A stretch of DNA of 6,733 bases from Thermococcus sp. GTDB lineage: Archaea; Methanobacteriota_B; Thermococci; Thermococcales; Thermococcaceae. The notes beneath the pieces are model-generated. The model was not told where the DNA came from. It worked only from the letters and a program-made list of their open reading frames with translations, and did not search any database. The stretch spans positions 1-6,733 of the forward strand of contig NZ_JAMONU010000171.1 of assembly GCF_027066465.1 (NCBI RefSeq). Reading direction: 5' to 3'. Below are positions 4,683 to 6,733 of the stretch, piece by piece. Each line of letters opens with the position of its first letter. Position 1 is the stretch's first letter. The position numbers and the translations under genes were made by a program.

Positions 4683-5177
4683 ATGTTCACGGGCAAGGCC
4701 CTCATCGCGGTCAAGGTCATAAGACCGTTCTCGGACTGGAATCAGGGCGACATCGTCCTAATCGAGGACTGGAAGGCCAAAGAGCTGTGGGAGAGCGGTG
4801 TGGTTGAGGTAATCGACGAGACCGACAAGGTAATCGGCGAGATAGACAAGGCCATAGCCGGCGAGAGGGAGAGCGAGCCTTTGACGGCGCTCCCGGATGG
4901 ACTCTATGAGAGGGCGGAGTTCTACATGTACTACCTCGAAAACTACGTTCGCCTGAACCCGGGCGAGAGCGTTGAGACCATAAACGTCAAGCTCACAAAG
5001 CTCGCCAACCTCAAGAAGAAGCTGAGGGATTTGAAGATGATACGCTTCAACAAAATCCTGAAGGCGGTGATGCTGAGGCCCAACAGCCTGGAACTGCTCT
5101 CCCGTCTTTCACCGGAGGAAAGGCGGCTCTACCTCCAGATGTCCAAGATAAGAAACGAGTGGCTTGGTGATGCCTAA
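4683..5177 (+). CDS. gins23: GINS complex subunit Gins23
   Basis: Archaeal GINS joins MCM and the GAN/Cdc45-like nuclease to form the replicative helicase. This 164-aa protein starts with a short beta-rich B domain (residues 1 to about 45, GKALIAVKVI, then GDIVLIEDWKAKELWESGVVEVI). A charged linker is followed by a helical A domain (about 72-160) with YMYYLENYVRLNP and LTKLANLKKKLRDLKMIRFNKIL. The B-then-A order is that of Gins23 (Psf2/Psf3-like) rather than Gins51. Being directly upstream of mcm is the known arrangement for gins23 in Pyrococcus and Sulfolobus. Overall sequence similarity in this family is low, so the subunit choice rests on domain order and context. GGTGGTG precedes the ATG. 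Its stop codon TAA shares its last A with the mcm ATG. Confidence 0.88.
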   Translation: MFTGKALIAVKVIRPFSDWNQGDIVLIEDWKAKELWESGVVEVIDETDKVIGEIDKAIAGERESEPLTALPDGLYERAEFYMYYLENYVRLNPGESVETINVKLTKLANLKKKLRDLKMIRFNKILKAVMLRPNSLELLSRLSPEERRLYLQMSKIRNEWLGDA

Positions 5178-5179
5178 TG
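5166..5179 (+). promoter_or_regulatory. gins23-mcm translational coupling site
   Basis: The gins23 stop and mcm start overlap as TAATG (5175-5179). The mcm ribosome-binding site GGTGA (5166-5170) lies inside the last codons of gins23, 6 nt before the ATG. This suggests coupled synthesis of two proteins that act together. Confidence 0.75.
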
Positions 5180-6733
5180 GACAGAGAGGAGATGATTTCA
5201 CGCTTCGCAAAGTTCCTCAGGGAGTACGTTGATGACGAGGGCAACGAGGTTTACATCAACCGCCTAAAGGACCTGCTCACGGTAACGCCGAAGCGCTCTC
5301 TGGCCATAGACTGGACTCATCTCAACTCCTTCGACCCCGAGCTGGCTGAGGAGCTTCTCAACAACCCGGAGGAGGCGATAGCGAGCTGTGAGGATGCAAT
5401 CCAGATTATCCTCCGGGAACCGCCCCTTCTCGTTGAGAGGGAGTTTAAAGTTCATGCGCGCTTTTACAACCTGCCCCATACACTACTCGTCAAGGAACTT
5501 GGGAGCGAGCACATAAACAGGCTTATTCAGGTAGAGGGGATAATCACGCGCGTCAGCGAGGTCAAACCGTTTGTCCAGAGGGCCGTTTTCGTCTGCAAGG
5601 ACTGCGGAAACGAGATGATTCGCCTTCAGAGGCCCTACGAGAACCTCGTCAAGCCCGCTAAATGCGACGCCTGCGGAAGCAGGAACATCGAACTCGACGT
5701 GGAGAAGAGCCGCTTTATAAACTTCCAGAGCTTCCGCCTTCAGGACAGGCCCGAGAGCCTCAAAGGCGGTCAGATGCCCCGCTTCGTTGATGCCATACTT
5801 CTTGACGACCTCGTTGATACAGCTCTGCCCGGAGACAGGGTTCTCGTAACCGGAATCCTGCGGGTTATCCTTGAGGGCAGGGAGAAGAAGCCGATATTCC
5901 GGAAGGTCCTCGAGGTCAACCACATCGAACAGCTCAGCAAGGAGATTGAGGAGCTTGAGATTTCCCCCGAAGACGAGCAGAAGATTCGCGAGCTGGCGAA
6001 GAGGAAGGACATCGTTGATGCCATAGTGGACTCGATAGCTCCGGCCATCTGGGGGCACAGGCTGGTCAAAAAGGGAATCGCTTTAGCGCTCTTCGGCGGT
6101 GTCCAGAGGGTTTTGCCGGATGGAACGAAGCTACGCGGCGAGAGCCACGTTCTGCTGGTTGGAGACCCGGGTGTGGCAAAGTGCGTTGATTACAATACGA
6201 AGGTTCTCTTAGCCGATGGAAGCCTGAGGGAGATTGGTGAGATAGTTGACGAGGCCATCGAGAAGGCAAAAGCCGAAGGAAACCTCGGAAGGGTTGACGA
6301 TGGCTTCTACGCGCCGATTGACCTCGAGCTATATGCCCTCGACGCAAAAACGCTGAAGGTCAGGAGAGTTAATGCGAACATCGCTTGGAAGAGAACTGCC
6401 CCAGAAAAGATGTTCAGGATAAAGACCGCTAGCGGAAGGGAGATTCGCGTTACTCCAACTCACCCGTTCTTCACCTTCGAAAACGGTCAGTTCAGGACGA
6501 GGAAGGCAGAAGAGCTGAGGGTTGGGGACTTTATTGCCGTGCCGAGAGTCCTTCCAGTTGAAGGAACGCCCCTTGAGCTTTCAAAAGCCCCCATTGAAAA
6601 GCCAAAGACTGCAAAAGCGAGGCTGAGCCTCCCAGAAACTGCCGACGAAAAGTTCTGGTACTTGGTTGGATTGCTGGCGGGAGAAGGGTATGCCCAAAAC
6701 AGGGGCGGTAGTGCAACTGTGTATTTCACTAAC
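5177..6733 (+). CDS. mcm: Replicative DNA helicase MCM, intein-containing precursor (partial, cut by right edge)
   Basis: MCM is the hexameric ATP-driven 3'-5' replicative helicase. The window holds 519 codons. Residues 1-335 are N-extein: a helical N-terminal domain (to about 105), then an OB-fold region with the zinc site C140, C143, C163 and C166. Next come the FRLQDRPE/LPGDRV core and the start of the AAA+ domain (SIAPAIWGH, 286-294). The extein ends in the Walker A loop GDPGVAK (329-335). At residue 336 the expected Ser is replaced by Cys and the sequence becomes an intein, so helicase activity requires protein splicing. The rest of the intein, the Ser-started C-extein, Walker B and the arginine finger lie beyond the window. 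The ATG at 5177 overlaps the gins23 stop and has GGTGA 6 nt upstream. Confidence 0.96.
   Translation, partial: MDREEMISRFAKFLREYVDDEGNEVYINRLKDLLTVTPKRSLAIDWTHLNSFDPELAEELLNNPEEAIASCEDAIQIILREPPLLVEREFKVHARFYNLPHTLLVKELGSEHINRLIQVEGIITRVSEVKPFVQRAVFVCKDCGNEMIRLQRPYENLVKPAKCDACGSRNIELDVEKSRFINFQSFRLQDRPESLKGGQMPRFVDAILLDDLVDTALPGDRVLVTGILRVILEGREKKPIFRKVLEVNHIEQLSKEIEELEISPEDEQKIRELAKRKDIVDAIVDSIAPAIWGHRLVKKGIALALFGGVQRVLPDGTKLRGESHVLLVGDPGVAKCVDYNTKVLLADGSLREIGEIVDEAIEKAKAEGNLGRVDDGFYAPIDLELYALDAKTLKVRRVNANIAWKRTAPEKMFRIKTASGREIRVTPTHPFFTFENGQFRTRKAEELRVGDFIAVPRVLPVEGTPLELSKAPIEKPKTAKARLSLPETADEKFWYLVGLLAGEGYAQNRGGSATVYFTN
6182..6733 (+). mobile_element. MCM (CDC21) intein, N-terminal splicing domain and start of homing endonuclease
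   Basis: The intein starts at TGC (6182), Cys1 of block A (CVDYNTKVLLADG), directly after the Walker A lysine codon. Block B is GREIRVTPTHPFFTF, with the conserved Thr and His of TxxH at intein residues 91 and 94 (TPTH). After a block-like VGDFIAVPR, a linker leads to WYLVGLLAGEGY. This is the first LAGLIDADG motif of a DOD-type homing endonuclease, with its acidic residue at intein position 168. 184 residues are visible; the second endonuclease motif and the C-terminal His-Asn splice junction are outside. Third positions contain more A and T (ACT, CCA, GCA, AAA) than the flanking extein, as expected of a mobile element. Inteins at this MCM site are known in Pyrococcus and Thermococcus. Whether the endonuclease is intact cannot be judged. 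Confidence 0.95.

Noticed and set aside
5483..6058. 191-aa minus-strand frame
   Set aside because: It lies wholly antisense to conserved MCM sequence and is explained by GC-rich codon bias; the same holds for 897-1289, 2597-3121 and 3678-4079.
1..6733. CRISPR array, insertion sequence or C/D box guide RNA
   Set aside because: No regularly spaced direct repeats, transposase frame, or paired RUGAUGA/CUGA boxes at guide spacing were seen on reading; the only mobile element supported is the intein.

Overview
The window looks like chromosomal DNA of a hyperthermophilic euryarchaeon of the Thermococcales, most probably a Thermococcus. The basis is the gene content: archaeal-type QueC, an RtcA cyclase, a Gins23-MCM pair, CCA-encoding tRNA genes, and an intein in the MCM Walker A site. 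Archaeal TATA boxes and GGTGA/GGAGGTG ribosome-binding sites about 5-6 nt before the starts agree with this. Codon use is GC-rich at third positions. The species call is inference; no database search was possible.

Layout, left to right. (1) Plus strand: the C-terminal half of dihydroorotate dehydrogenase (pyrD, cut by the left edge). After a 106-bp gap with its own promoter comes queC, a preQ0 synthase that supplies the archaeosine pathway. (2) Plus strand: a strong TATA box drives two tRNA genes 8 nt apart, tRNA-Phe(GAA) and tRNA-Gly(TCC). (3) rtcA lies on the minus strand, tail to tail with the tRNA pair (5 bp between). It diverges from a 185-aa protein of unknown function on the plus strand. 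The two share a very short intergenic region with a symmetric pair of TATA-like elements. (4) A minus-strand operon follows: an MJ0936/YfcE-type metallophosphoesterase, then a 270-aa protein I read as a possible degenerate AAA-like protein that has lost its ATPase motifs. The latter overlaps the end of the 185-aa gene by 20 bp. (5) A 192-bp intergenic region (4491-4682) is unusually rich in symmetry: a 17-bp inverted repeat, an imperfect 14-bp palindrome, a perfect 18-bp palindrome and a 28-nt stem-loop. (6) Plus strand: gins23 and mcm, translationally coupled through TAATG. The mcm gene is interrupted right after the Walker A lysine by a Cys1 intein carrying a LAGLIDADG-type homing endonuclease domain, which runs off the right edge.

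Three functional themes coexist: nucleotide and tRNA-modification metabolism (pyrD, queC, tRNAs), RNA end repair (rtcA), and the replicative helicase core (gins23, mcm). The items most worth a second look are the degenerate AAA-like protein encoded divergently from the helicase operon, the palindrome-rich region between them, and the unknown gene facing rtcA.
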